Shown here: piece by piece, positions 7,174-14,881 of the stretch
How the letters are laid out: each line of letters opens with the position of its first letter
Numbering within the stretch: position 1 is the first letter of the stretch
From: Muribaculaceae bacterium
Lineage (GTDB): Bacteria > Bacteroidota > Bacteroidia > Bacteroidales > Muribaculaceae
Reading direction: 5' to 3'
DNA length: 22,289 nucleotides
Assembly: GCA_029060585.1 (NCBI GenBank)
Contig: JAIDTS010000285.1
Location: 1-22,289, forward strand
Program-made: the position numbers and the translations under genes
The notes under the pieces: generated by a model
Databases searched by the model: none
What the model saw: only the letters and a program-made list of their open reading frames with translations
Told to the model about the DNA's origin: nothing

Positions 7174-8619
7174 TTAGCGGATAACCTTCTTTGCTACCTT
7201 GTTGCCTTCACGAACGATATAGATACCGTTTTCGGGGTTGGCAACGCGAACGCCCTGGAGGTTGTAGTATTCAACCACGCCGTTAGCTGCGTTGATTGCA
7301 CCTACAGCTGCGTCGTAGTTTTCGTCAAACATTTCAAGCTTGAAGTCGGCGAACGGGTTCCAGTACTGAGCGGGGCTGTTCTCGTCCTTGCCGAGACCTA
7401 CCCATACTTTACCGGGTTCGGTGAGTTCAAACTCAACGAACTGACGCCACTTCTCAGGCTCGTTTACGAAAGCTGCTGATGATTCACGCTCCTTGCCGGA
7501 GTCGTCCCAGTTAGGCATGACGTTTCTTACTTCATATTCAGGGATGATTTCAGTGCCTTCTGCGGTACCACGTGTCTCATTTTCAGGCATGATGGCATAG
7601 TCACCCTCGCAGATTTCCCACGGACCTTTCAGACGAGTCACAACTACATTTTCTTCAAGTACTTCCACTGAAGTACCGAGATTTGCGGGCTTATCTGCCT
7701 CAAATGAAACATAAAGGTAAGCGTTGTTGACGAAATCATCTTCTTTATAAGCCTTCTCTTCATACCACTGCTTCGGAGACATAGGCACTTCCTGAAGTTT
7801 CCATTCTCCCTTGCAGGAAATGATCTGGCCGTCATAGTTGCCGGCACCGCCGTAGCGGAGGAATGTGAGGGCGCTGAAGCGATATTTACCTGCGGGGAGG
7901 TCTACCAGCTGACCGAAGTTATAGGGAGATGCGTTGGTCTTGCGATATACGCCACCCCAATTGTTCACGTCGGGCTTTTTAACAGAGCCTGCACTGTTGT
8001 TCATATCCCAGCATTCAGCATTCATATCGATGCCTTCAGAGAAGTCAGCGTTCTTTATAAGGCTGGTATAGTCGGTATCGCCACTCTTAAGAGCGAAGTT
8101 ATCAAACGCACACCATTCGCCGTTATAGCAGCCAAGATTCTTGATGCCGAGCACGAGGTCGCCGCCGGGGTGATTGTAGGTAACTGTATTTACATATTCG
8201 CCTGCTGAGAAAGCAGCATTTGCTTCGCCAAGATTGTCGGGAGCAGCCTCGCGCCCGTCAAAAAGACCTTTAACTTCTACAGATGCGCTGCCCAGATAAA
8301 GGCTTGCATAGTGGTTCTTACCATCTACCATCAGTCTTTTGGCATCATCGTTCCAACCGCAGCGATAGAAAGCGTTGGCTGTAAGCACATATTCTCCTGC
8401 TGGCATGTCGGGAAGTACCTGATAGAGGTTGAACGCGCCATTGTAGACCTCGCCTACGCCCTCAGCTACATCTGTAAGGGCGCCCTGCCATCCGGGAAGG
8501 AACGCGGGATTTGTCATGTACTGTCCGGTTACGTCACGATAACCGGCTGCGCCTGCTGTGAGCATTACAGCTGCGGCGCCGAGCAGCATAGAGCTGCGTT
8601 TCATGTTGAATTTTGCCAT
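7174..8619 (-). CDS. Secreted multidomain glycan-binding-like protein of cluster 1
   Basis: Probably an exported carbohydrate-binding protein in the SusE/F-like position after susC and susD. Seen: an N-terminal signal peptide (hydrophobic core LLGAAAVMLTAGAAG, residues 12-26) with no lipobox cysteine. Two related modules follow: one from NPAFLPGW (37-44) through MPAGEYVLTANAFYRCG to CAFDNFALKSG (ending near 180), the other from NADFSEG (180-186) through LPAGKYRFSALTFLRYGG (231-248). A third beta-rich segment ends in NPFADFKLEM (411-420). The modules look like CBM4/9 or galactose-binding-like jelly rolls. Residues about 439-481 (EYYNLQGVRV...NGIYIVREGNKVAKKVIR) resemble the short C-terminal sorting-type domains of Bacteroidetes secreted proteins. 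The gene lies 136 bp after susD. The ATG at 8619 is used; M6 is an alternative. No catalytic motif is visible. Confidence 0.72.
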   Translation of the reverse strand: MAKFNMKRSSMLLGAAAVMLTAGAAGYRDVTGQYMTNPAFLPGWQGALTDVAEGVGEVYNGAFNLYQVLPDMPAGEYVLTANAFYRCGWNDDAKRLMVDGKNHYASLYLGSASVEVKGLFDGREAAPDNLGEANAAFSAGEYVNTVTYNHPGGDLVLGIKNLGCYNGEWCAFDNFALKSGDTDYTSLIKNADFSEGIDMNAECWDMNNSAGSVKKPDVNNWGGVYRKTNASPYNFGQLVDLPAGKYRFSALTFLRYGGAGNYDGQIISCKGEWKLQEVPMSPKQWYEEKAYKEDDFVNNAYLYVSFEADKPANLGTSVEVLEENVVVTRLKGPWEICEGDYAIMPENETRGTAEGTEIIPEYEVRNVMPNWDDSGKERESSAAFVNEPEKWRQFVEFELTEPGKVWVGLGKDENSPAQYWNPFADFKLEMFDENYDAAVGAINAANGVVEYYNLQGVRVANPENGIYIVREGNKVAKKVIR

Positions 8620-8654
8620 AAATTAATTTAAGGTTAAATGTATTACTTGGTTTG

Positions 8655-8750
8655 ATTCATAATTCATAATGCACAATGCATAATTATTGGATGTCGATCT
8701 GTTTATCGAGCGTCTGTCAGATTATGACTTATGCATTATGAATTATGAAT
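8655..8750. repeat. Heptad repeat arms forming a 30-bp inverted repeat between susD and the binding-protein gene
   Basis: Left arm 8655-8684 (TTCATAA, TTCATAA, TGCACAA, TGCATAA heptads) and right arm 8721-8750 (TATGACT, TATGCAT, TATGAAT, TATGAAT heptads) are inverted copies. They pair at 27 of 30 positions, 19 of them consecutive, around a 36-nt loop. The right arm lies just after the susD stop codon on the minus-strand transcript, where it could form a large stem-loop that slows 3' decay or lowers expression of the next gene. Confidence 0.85.
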
Positions 8751-8755
8751 TTATT

Positions 8756-10495
8756 TTAGAGTCCTTGATATCCGGGGTTCTGCTTCCAGTTGAGGTTGGT
8801 CTCGAGGATACCGCGGTGGATAGGCATGAGTCGGCGGAAGGTGTCTTTCACTCCACGGTCTACCCAGTGGAATTCAGTGTGTTCCTCGTTGTCCCATACC
8901 TTGTAGCTGTTCTTCTGACCCCAGTCATTCTCAAACATACCGCAACGTATAAGGTCGTTGCGACGCCAGGGCTCGAGGATGAACTCGCGTGAACGCTCGT
9001 CCATAAGATCCTGGATGTCAAATTTTCCGGTCACTTCAGGAGCGTTTGAGCAACGGCGTACCTCGTTCACGAGATCGTTTACAGTGGCTCCAAGGGTAGG
9101 TGTAGCGCCGCGCATGATGCATTCAGCCTTAGTCAGAAGGATGTCTGCATAGCGGAAGATTGGGGAGTCGTTGGCTTGCTGGCGGTTCCAGAGTGAGTAG
9201 TCTTCCTCGCGCGGGGGATACTTGAAGCAACGTGCACCCTTCTGGATGTTGAGAAGAGCTGTACCGTTCTCGATGTTTGTTTTGTTGGCCTTCGGGAGCG
9301 CCTCGTCGCCGAGAGAGTAGATGGATGCGTCGTCGAATTCAAAATCTGTGTGGTATGTAAGCTGGCCTACGAGAGTCTTTTCATTTCCGGGTACGGAATA
9401 GATATAAACGGGTATGTCGGTCTGCTCGTAGTTGGCGTCGATGGTGCACTGCGGACCCTGAAGGATCATCTTGTTGCGTTCGTCACCCGGAAGGTTGAAT
9501 CGCTCCACGGCCTCTTTCGTCAGCACTGTCTGTCCGGCGATAGATTTTGTATTCTCCCATCCGAGAGTGTATGGACGGCAGAGGCCGTCTTTCTTGAAAC
9601 CGAACCAGCGGTACCATGTGGTCGTTCCGTCTCCCTGGGTAGCGGGGTCAACGTTGAGGGCATAGATGAAGTCCTTGATGTGGACGCCGTTGTCAGGATA
9701 GAATTTGCGGCGGTAACCCTGGCCGACCTCGAAGAGACCTGAATTGATGATCTCGTCGCAGATGCGGACGCAGTCATTGAGTTTCGGGTTGGGTGTGTCG
9801 TTGTTGACTGTATTGATGTCGTTGGTGTAGACGCCCCAGTTGAGGTAGATCTTTGCCAGCAGGGCAGCCGCCATCCAGTAGTTGGGTTTGCCGTAGGTGG
9901 AGAGGTCGTTGGCCTTGCTGAGTCCGTCTTCCTGACTGAGAATCTCGAGAAGCTCGCTCTCAAGCCACTCAGCCACTTCCTTACGCGGAGAGCGGTCTAT
10001 AGGTTCACCCTCTTCGAGAGGACGCTTCATGATCGGGGCGTCACCGTAGAGCTCCATCATCCAAAATGTGTAGTAGGCACGGATGGCGCGGAGAGGTGCA
10101 ACGATAGGATCGTTCATGTCCGGTCCTCCGTAGGCCATGATCTTGGTGTTGGTGTAGCTTACGCCAGACATGCAGCCCTCGATGATGCGCGTGCGCCAGT
10201 TGTCGAGGTTGAGGTTGTGGATTGAGGCGTCGAGGTAGCGTCCGTCGTCGAAGTAGTTACCGACGCCGAAGCAGCATCCCATCACTTCGTCGCCCTGCGC
10301 CACCACGCCCTCGTTGAAGTCGCGGCCAAACCAGCCGTGCAGGTAGAGGTAGCAGGCGTTGAACTCACCTTCCACGGCGATGGGATTGTCGGGAAGGGTC
10401 TCATATCTCGTGTTGAGGTCGGTGTTGAGGTCGGTGCAGGAAGCCATACCCGCGATAACCGCTCCGAGAGTCAGAAATTTCTTATATGATTTCAT
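8756..10495 (-). CDS. SusD-family outer-membrane glycan-binding lipoprotein (cluster 1)
   Basis: SusD-like lid protein that sits on the SusC channel at the cell surface and binds the incoming glycan. Seen: a lipoprotein signal peptide with lipobox GMASC and lipidated Cys20, then the mature start TDLNTDLNTRYETLP. The middle has family-typical text: APLRAIRAYYTFWMMELYGDAPI, LAKIYLNWGVY and RYADILLTKAECIMRG. The C-terminus contains LMDERSREFILEPWRRNDLIRCGMF, typical of the SusD C-terminal domain. The length of 579 residues is usual. It follows the susC partner by 64 bp, a gap filled with heptad repeats, and precedes a binding-protein gene. Aromatic residues that would define the substrate cannot be assigned without a structure. 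The ATG at 10495 places the signal peptide correctly. Confidence 0.95.
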   Translation of the reverse strand: MKSYKKFLTLGAVIAGMASCTDLNTDLNTRYETLPDNPIAVEGEFNACYLYLHGWFGRDFNEGVVAQGDEVMGCCFGVGNYFDDGRYLDASIHNLNLDNWRTRIIEGCMSGVSYTNTKIMAYGGPDMNDPIVAPLRAIRAYYTFWMMELYGDAPIMKRPLEEGEPIDRSPRKEVAEWLESELLEILSQEDGLSKANDLSTYGKPNYWMAAALLAKIYLNWGVYTNDINTVNNDTPNPKLNDCVRICDEIINSGLFEVGQGYRRKFYPDNGVHIKDFIYALNVDPATQGDGTTTWYRWFGFKKDGLCRPYTLGWENTKSIAGQTVLTKEAVERFNLPGDERNKMILQGPQCTIDANYEQTDIPVYIYSVPGNEKTLVGQLTYHTDFEFDDASIYSLGDEALPKANKTNIENGTALLNIQKGARCFKYPPREEDYSLWNRQQANDSPIFRYADILLTKAECIMRGATPTLGATVNDLVNEVRRCSNAPEVTGKFDIQDLMDERSREFILEPWRRNDLIRCGMFENDWGQKNSYKVWDNEEHTEFHWVDRGVKDTFRRLMPIHRGILETNLNWKQNPGYQGL

Positions 10496-10513
10496 ATTCC
10501 AAAGTCAAATAAT

Positions 10514-10555
10514 TATGCATTATGAATTACGCACAACGTATAACGTACAACGCAC
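10514..10555. repeat. Heptad repeat array between susC and susD of cluster 1
   Basis: Six adjacent 7-bp units read TATGCAT, TATGAAT, TACGCAC, AACGTAT, AACGTAC and AACGCAC. They shift gradually from AT-rich to GC-richer versions within one array. They occupy two thirds of the 64-bp gap between the susC stop (10560) and the susD start (10495). Confidence 0.82.
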
Positions 10556-10559
10556 GAAG

Positions 10560-13500
10560 TTAGAAGTTGATGGTTGCGCCTACGAGGATCTGGCGGGTAC
10601 GCGGATAATGGTCTGAGCGAGTGTCGTGGCCCGGATCAAGACCTCCGAGGTTGATCTCCGGGTCGCGTCCGCTATACTTCGTGATGGTGAAGATGTTGTT
10701 GGCCGACACGTAGAGACGGATATCGCTGAGCCATCCGTTGAAGCAGTCGCGGAATGTGTAGCCGAGAGTAAGGCTGGCGAGCTTGAAGTAGCTGCCGTTC
10801 TCGAGATAGCGCTGCGAGGGATAGTGTGCGAGACCATCGGTAGCGAGCTGGTCGTCCCATACGGAGCTCATCACGTTTTTGCCCTGAGAGATCGAGCCTA
10901 CATATGAGAAGTAAGCGTGGGGCTCGTTGAATATCTTCTGGCCGAACACTCCGGTGAAGAAGATGTTGAGGTCCCAGTTCTTATAGTTGAAGCGGTTGTC
11001 CCAGCCCATAGTCAGCTTCGGCTGAGCGTTGCCCATGTAGATGCGGTCGTCCTCGCCCGGTTCGATAGTGGTCTCCGGATTGCCGTTGGCATCGAGGATA
11101 TGGTTGCCGTTACCGTCATAGCGGTAGAATGTCGATATACCCTGGTCGTTGTAGCCTGCCCAGTCCCAGAGATAGAAGGAGCCGATAGGTTTGCCCTCTA
11201 CGATTCGCTGAGTGTTGCAACCCTGTGAGAGGCCCGGGAGGTGCGGGTCGTAGCGATTGAGGACACCTGCGTTGAACTCGCTGTTGGATACGCTCACCAC
11301 CTTATTGTCGTTGTGCGAGAAGTTGAGCGAGGTGTTCCAGGTGAAGTCTCTTGTCTGTACGGGATAGGCCTGGATCATGAGCTCGACGCCACGGTTGCGC
11401 ATCTTGCCGACGTTGGCGGTCATCGTGTTGACCGGATACTGTGCCACTGATACAGGGTAATCCCAGATCATGTCTTTGGTATCCTTGTTATAGTATTCGA
11501 TCGTACCGCCGATACGTCCGTTGAGGAAGGAGAAGTCGATACCGAGGTTGAGCATCGTCGTGGTCTCCCACTTGAGGTTGTCGTTGACGTTGCGCGCTGC
11601 AGTAAGACCCTTGTAGGAAGTCACGGCACCTGTCACGGGATCCACATAGTCGAAACGTTTCGCTGCCTGATAGAAGAAGCGGGAGGTATAGATGTCGAAG
11701 CCCTGTGCGTTACCGCTCTGTCCCCAACCGGCACGGATCTTGAGGTCGGTCAGCCAGTTGTTGTCTTTCAGGAAGTTTTCCTGCGAGAGGCGCCATGCGA
11801 TAGATGCTGACGGGAATGTAGCCCAGCGGTTGTTTGCACCGAATGTGGATGCGCCGTCGCGGCGGATGGCAGCTTGGAAGAGGTATTTCGACATCAGGGA
11901 GTAGTTGACACGGCCATAGAATGAGATCATTCTCGTGTGGCTTTCAAGATTTCCCCATACAGGGTCTGTATCCCAACTGTTAGCCATGCCTATGTCATAC
12001 CATTTTAGGGTGTCGTCGTAGAAGTTATAGCCTTTGGCTCCGAAACCGTCGCCATTCTTGTGCTCTTCCCAGGAGTAACCGACCATGAGGGCAAGCTTAT
12101 GGTTTTCTCCGAATTCCTTATCGTAGTTGCCATATATTTCCATCAGTTTGGTCCAATTGTCTTTGACGTTGCGTTCAGCCTCGCCGTGACGGGTGTTGTT
12201 CTGCGACTGAGTGGAGGTGTAAGCCTTGTAGTGGTAGTTTTCAGTCTCGTAAGAGAAGTTGGCGTTGAGGAAGAGCCCTTCGATGATCTTAAGAGAAGCC
12301 TTGCCTGTAAACTGCAGACGCTTCATGGTAGCCATCGACTGGTTCTCGTAGATGAGGGAGAGGGGGTTGTAGTTCTGGGATATGGTCTTGTCGGCATACC
12401 AGCTGCCGTCTTCGTTGGTGGCTGGCACGAGAGGGGAGTAGTAGTACATACCCTCATATACCGAACCTCCCTCGATGCCACGTGGCACGCCCCATTCCTT
12501 ACGGATGTTGCCGTTGATGCCGACGCCGAGGGTAAGACGCTCTTTTAGGGTCTTCGTCTCGATGTAGGAGCGGCCTGTGAAGAGGTTGTTGCCGACGCCC
12601 TTGATGATACCGTCGCGCTTGATATAGTTAAGCGATACGTTGTAGGTAGTAGTTTTATTTCCGCCTGAGATAGAAACATCATGGTTTGTAGCGAAACCGG
12701 TGCGCTGCACCTGGTCGGCCCAGTTGGTGTCAGCACCACGGTCGTTGGGGATGTGGATACCGTTTTCCTCTGCATAAGAGCGGAGTTCGTCGGCGCTCAT
12801 CATCTTGTGGTCGTTGGCGATGCGCTCCCAGGATACGTAGCCTGAATAGGTCACGCGCGCAGGACCTTCGGCACCCCGCTTGGTAGTCACGATGATGACA
12901 CCATTGGCAGCCTTCGAACCGTAGATGGCAGTTGCAGAAGCGTCGCGGAGCACGTCGATGCTCTCGATCTCGCTTGGGGGAATAAGGTTGAGGTTTACAC
13001 CGGGAATACCGTCTACCACATAAAGAGGTTCGGTAGAGCCGTTAAGGGTCGAGGCACCACGAAGAGTAAGGGAGTTCACGCCGCCGTTAGGGTCGGAGTT
13101 CTGAACCACAACGAGGCCGGGGACCTTACCCTGAAGGAGCTGTCCGGGATCGGTGTAGGCGCCTACGTTGAGTTCCTTGGAGTTGACTGTTGTGATGGAG
13201 CCGGTGAGGTCCTTGCGCTTCATCGTGCCGTAGCCGACTACTACTACTTCGTCAAGAAGGGCGTTGTCTTCCTTGAGGACGATCTTCAGGTCGTTGCCTT
13301 TCACCTTCACGTCCTGCGAGAGATAGCCTACGTAAGAAACATGGATTGTCTTTCCCTGCTCCACGTCGATGGAGAAGTTGCCGTCAAAGTCGGTCGCTGT
13401 GCCGTTGTTGGTGCCGGCTACCATGACGGTAGCGCCGATCAGGGGCTCTCCGGCCTCGTCGGTCACAGTACCTTTGACAATCGCTGCCTGTGCGGCGACT

Positions 13501-13583
13501 CCGCCCAGGACAAACGCCAGAAGCATCATATATCTGAAAAATGATGCCGACAGGCGATTCGAAATCTTTTTAATAGTTTGCAT
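10560..13583 (-). CDS. SusC-family TonB-dependent outer-membrane receptor (cluster 1)
   Basis: Outer-membrane beta-barrel that imports oligosaccharides with TonB energy and pairs with the SusD encoded next. Seen with the corrected start: signal peptide about 1-33 (ending AQA), carboxypeptidase-like regulatory domain about 35-104 (GTVTDEAGEPLIGATVMV, TATDFDGNF), TonB-box-like DEVVVVGYG at 111-119, then a plug with LYVVDGIPG, SIDVLRDASATAIYGSKAANGVIIVTTKRG, the barrel, and a C-terminal phenylalanine (VGATINF). The product is 1007 residues. A longer frame begins with TTG at 13616, but the ATG at 13583 directly precedes the signal peptide, so it is preferred. A consensus promoter lies at 13776-13806, giving a leader of roughly 185 nt. 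It is first in a susC-susD-binding protein operon. Confidence 0.96.
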   Translation of the reverse strand: MQTIKKISNRLSASFFRYMMLLAFVLGGVAAQAAIVKGTVTDEAGEPLIGATVMVAGTNNGTATDFDGNFSIDVEQGKTIHVSYVGYLSQDVKVKGNDLKIVLKEDNALLDEVVVVGYGTMKRKDLTGSITTVNSKELNVGAYTDPGQLLQGKVPGLVVVQNSDPNGGVNSLTLRGASTLNGSTEPLYVVDGIPGVNLNLIPPSEIESIDVLRDASATAIYGSKAANGVIIVTTKRGAEGPARVTYSGYVSWERIANDHKMMSADELRSYAEENGIHIPNDRGADTNWADQVQRTGFATNHDVSISGGNKTTTYNVSLNYIKRDGIIKGVGNNLFTGRSYIETKTLKERLTLGVGINGNIRKEWGVPRGIEGGSVYEGMYYYSPLVPATNEDGSWYADKTISQNYNPLSLIYENQSMATMKRLQFTGKASLKIIEGLFLNANFSYETENYHYKAYTSTQSQNNTRHGEAERNVKDNWTKLMEIYGNYDKEFGENHKLALMVGYSWEEHKNGDGFGAKGYNFYDDTLKWYDIGMANSWDTDPVWGNLESHTRMISFYGRVNYSLMSKYLFQAAIRRDGASTFGANNRWATFPSASIAWRLSQENFLKDNNWLTDLKIRAGWGQSGNAQGFDIYTSRFFYQAAKRFDYVDPVTGAVTSYKGLTAARNVNDNLKWETTTMLNLGIDFSFLNGRIGGTIEYYNKDTKDMIWDYPVSVAQYPVNTMTANVGKMRNRGVELMIQAYPVQTRDFTWNTSLNFSHNDNKVVSVSNSEFNAGVLNRYDPHLPGLSQGCNTQRIVEGKPIGSFYLWDWAGYNDQGISTFYRYDGNGNHILDANGNPETTIEPGEDDRIYMGNAQPKLTMGWDNRFNYKNWDLNIFFTGVFGQKIFNEPHAYFSYVGSISQGKNVMSSVWDDQLATDGLAHYPSQRYLENGSYFKLASLTLGYTFRDCFNGWLSDIRLYVSANNIFTITKYSGRDPEINLGGLDPGHDTRSDHYPRTRQILVGATINF

Positions 13584-13775
13584 CAATTGGTATGTTAGGT
13601 ATAAATTAAATTTCAATCAGGTTCTAAAATGTCCACAGCCTCAAAGGGCTATTAGGGAACGAAAATTCTTACAAATTGTTATGTTTTTGTTAATATTTCT
13701 TCACACAGTCATAAGCCTGCGCTATACATAATGCTTTTTCCATCTTGCTTATCAACATGGTGATAAGTGGGAATG

Positions 13776-13806
13776 CAAAATTACAAAATATTTTTGACAA
13801 TTCAAA
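13776..13806 (-). promoter_or_regulatory. Bacteroidetes-type promoter of cluster 1 (susC)
   Basis: On the minus strand TTTG (13803-13806), a 19-bp spacer, and TAATTTTG (13776-13783) give a full consensus match. Transcription would start near 13770. A 7-bp stem-loop at 13748-13767 would then form the very 5' end of the mRNA, which could shield it from decay. Confidence 0.78.
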
Positions 13807-13907
13807 CTTTTAACAAAGATTAACTAAAAATTTTGTTTGTCCGGGATGGGCACGGAGTGCCCTCTGTTACTAAAGCTATAAGTAGATCTTCATTTGAATC
13901 GAATTTT

Positions 13908-13941
13908 GGCTAAAAGTGAGGTAAAAAGTATACTTTTAGCC
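13908..13941. promoter_or_regulatory. 10-bp inverted repeat upstream of the cluster 1 promoter
   Basis: GGCTAAAAGT at 13908-13917 and ACTTTTAGCC at 13932-13941 are perfect inverted copies around 14 nt. The element begins about 100 bp upstream of the -33 box of the cluster 1 promoter and lies beyond the cluster 2 terminator. It could be an activator site or a backup terminator; it has no T-run on either side. Confidence 0.45.
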
Positions 13942-13974
13942 ATAAATCATTCAGGTGAGAATATAAGACGAAAA

Positions 13975-14007
13975 ACAGAGGATATGCCGGGGAGGCATAT
14001 CCTCTGT
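13975..14007 (-). terminator. Intrinsic terminator of cluster 2
   Basis: A perfect 14-bp stem (ACAGAGGATATGCC at 13975-13988 against 13994-14007) with a 5-nt loop is followed on the minus strand by TTTTT. It lies 26 bp after the stop of the small lipoprotein gene and closes the susC-susD-lipoprotein transcript. Confidence 0.9.
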
Positions 14008-14032
14008 CAGATTTCTATTCGGTCGATGAGTA

Positions 14033-14860
14033 TCAGTCGTAAGGGATGAAGTAGCTGTAGTTGTAGCCTAACCCACCTGCACTTACACACCATGCGAGGT
14101 AGAAGAAAGCAGAGCCGTTTTCATAGAGGCCGCTCTCGTAGCCGCCGCTTGTCACAAAAGCCTCATTGCCCTGCCAGTAGCCTATGTCTTGCACAAACAT
14201 AGCACCATAGTTGCCGTATGTCCAAGGAGTGTCGGTAGGTTTGACTCTGAAGAAACGGTATTTTCCCTCTTCGTCCTCTCCGACAAGGTCGAGCATATCC
14301 ATCTTGACAGCAGTTCCTTCTCCAAAGATTCCATTGAGGCGGTAGAGGTTCTCGTCGGTCGTACATACCTCAAGACTTGCCTCTACGGATTCAATACCTG
14401 CCACTGTAGGCACGATATCATTGTTGTAGAAGAATGTGCCTTGCTTTACGAGATTCCAACTCAGACCGGTAAATGTCACCGTGTTGCCGAGAGAGGAGCC
14501 GTTTGCCACAGCTGCAATCGTATAGGCTCCATACAAATCTGTAAGCGTTATGTCGGCATAGCTGTCAGCTCCAAGATTATCCACTACTTTTCCTTCAGTC
14601 TCGACTTTGGAAAGAAGCTGAGCTTCGTTAAGATTTTCTATGTCGGCAGTAGGAAGTGCCAGATACTTTACAGAATTGGTCTTATTGTTTGTGACGAAAC
14701 GTACAGTGACGTCATTGTCGGGATTCCCCTCTGTCGGAGCGTATGTGTAAAGAGTCACAGCCGCATTTGGATCTGATCCGGGCATGGAGCCCTCATCCGC
14801 ATTGCAAGCCCAGAGCATCGTAGCTGCAGCAAGCATCAGAATATATTTTAATGTTTTCAT
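14033..14860 (-). CDS. Small surface lipoprotein of cluster 2 (SusE/F-like position)
   Basis: Probably a surface glycan-binding lipoprotein encoded after susC and susD; no named family is certain. Seen: signal peptide with lipobox LWAC and lipidated Cys19. Residues about 33-130 are beta-rich with an Ig/fibronectin-like rhythm (VTLYTYAPTEGNPDNDVTVRF ... YADITLTDLYGAYTIAAVA). The C-terminal half has a pattern common in Bacteroidetes cell-surface lipoproteins: QGTFFYND, then ENLYRLNGIFGEG, YRFFRVKPTDTPW and aromatic-rich strands to the end. The 275-residue length is short for SusE/SusF, which usually carry two or three binding domains, so at most one is likely here. It starts 21 bp after the susD stop, in the same operon, and ends just before a strong terminator. 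Exposed aromatics may bind sugar, but this is inference. Confidence 0.75.
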   Translation of the reverse strand: MKTLKYILMLAAATMLWACNADEGSMPGSDPNAAVTLYTYAPTEGNPDNDVTVRFVTNNKTNSVKYLALPTADIENLNEAQLLSKVETEGKVVDNLGADSYADITLTDLYGAYTIAAVANGSSLGNTVTFTGLSWNLVKQGTFFYNNDIVPTVAGIESVEASLEVCTTDENLYRLNGIFGEGTAVKMDMLDLVGEDEEGKYRFFRVKPTDTPWTYGNYGAMFVQDIGYWQGNEAFVTSGGYESGLYENGSAFFYLAWCVSAGGLGYNYSYFIPYD

Positions 14861-14881
14861 CTTATATTCGTTTGTCAGTTA

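Larger units (their letters stand above)
13584..14032 (-). other. Gene-free region between the two SusC/SusD clusters
   Basis: No credible gene. From right to left it holds the intrinsic terminator of cluster 2 (13975-14007), a 10-bp inverted repeat at 13908-13941, a small GGGCAC/GTGCCC hairpin near 13850, the cluster 1 promoter (13776-13806), and the cluster 1 mRNA leader. The leader starts almost directly with a 7-bp hairpin (CTTATCA at 13748-13754 against TGATAAG at 13761-13767). Short frames in the leader look like chance. Confidence 0.7.

Noticed and set aside
5669..10555. CRISPR array
   Set aside because: The units are 7 bp and directly adjacent with no spacers, and no cas genes are present.
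13584..13616. Longer start (TTG at 13616) for the cluster 1 susC
   Set aside because: It adds 11 residues before a good signal peptide; the ATG at 13583 gives a normal N-terminus.
14189..14776. A 195-codon plus-strand frame opposite the small lipoprotein gene
   Set aside because: Shadow of a gene with a clear signal peptide, operon position and terminator.
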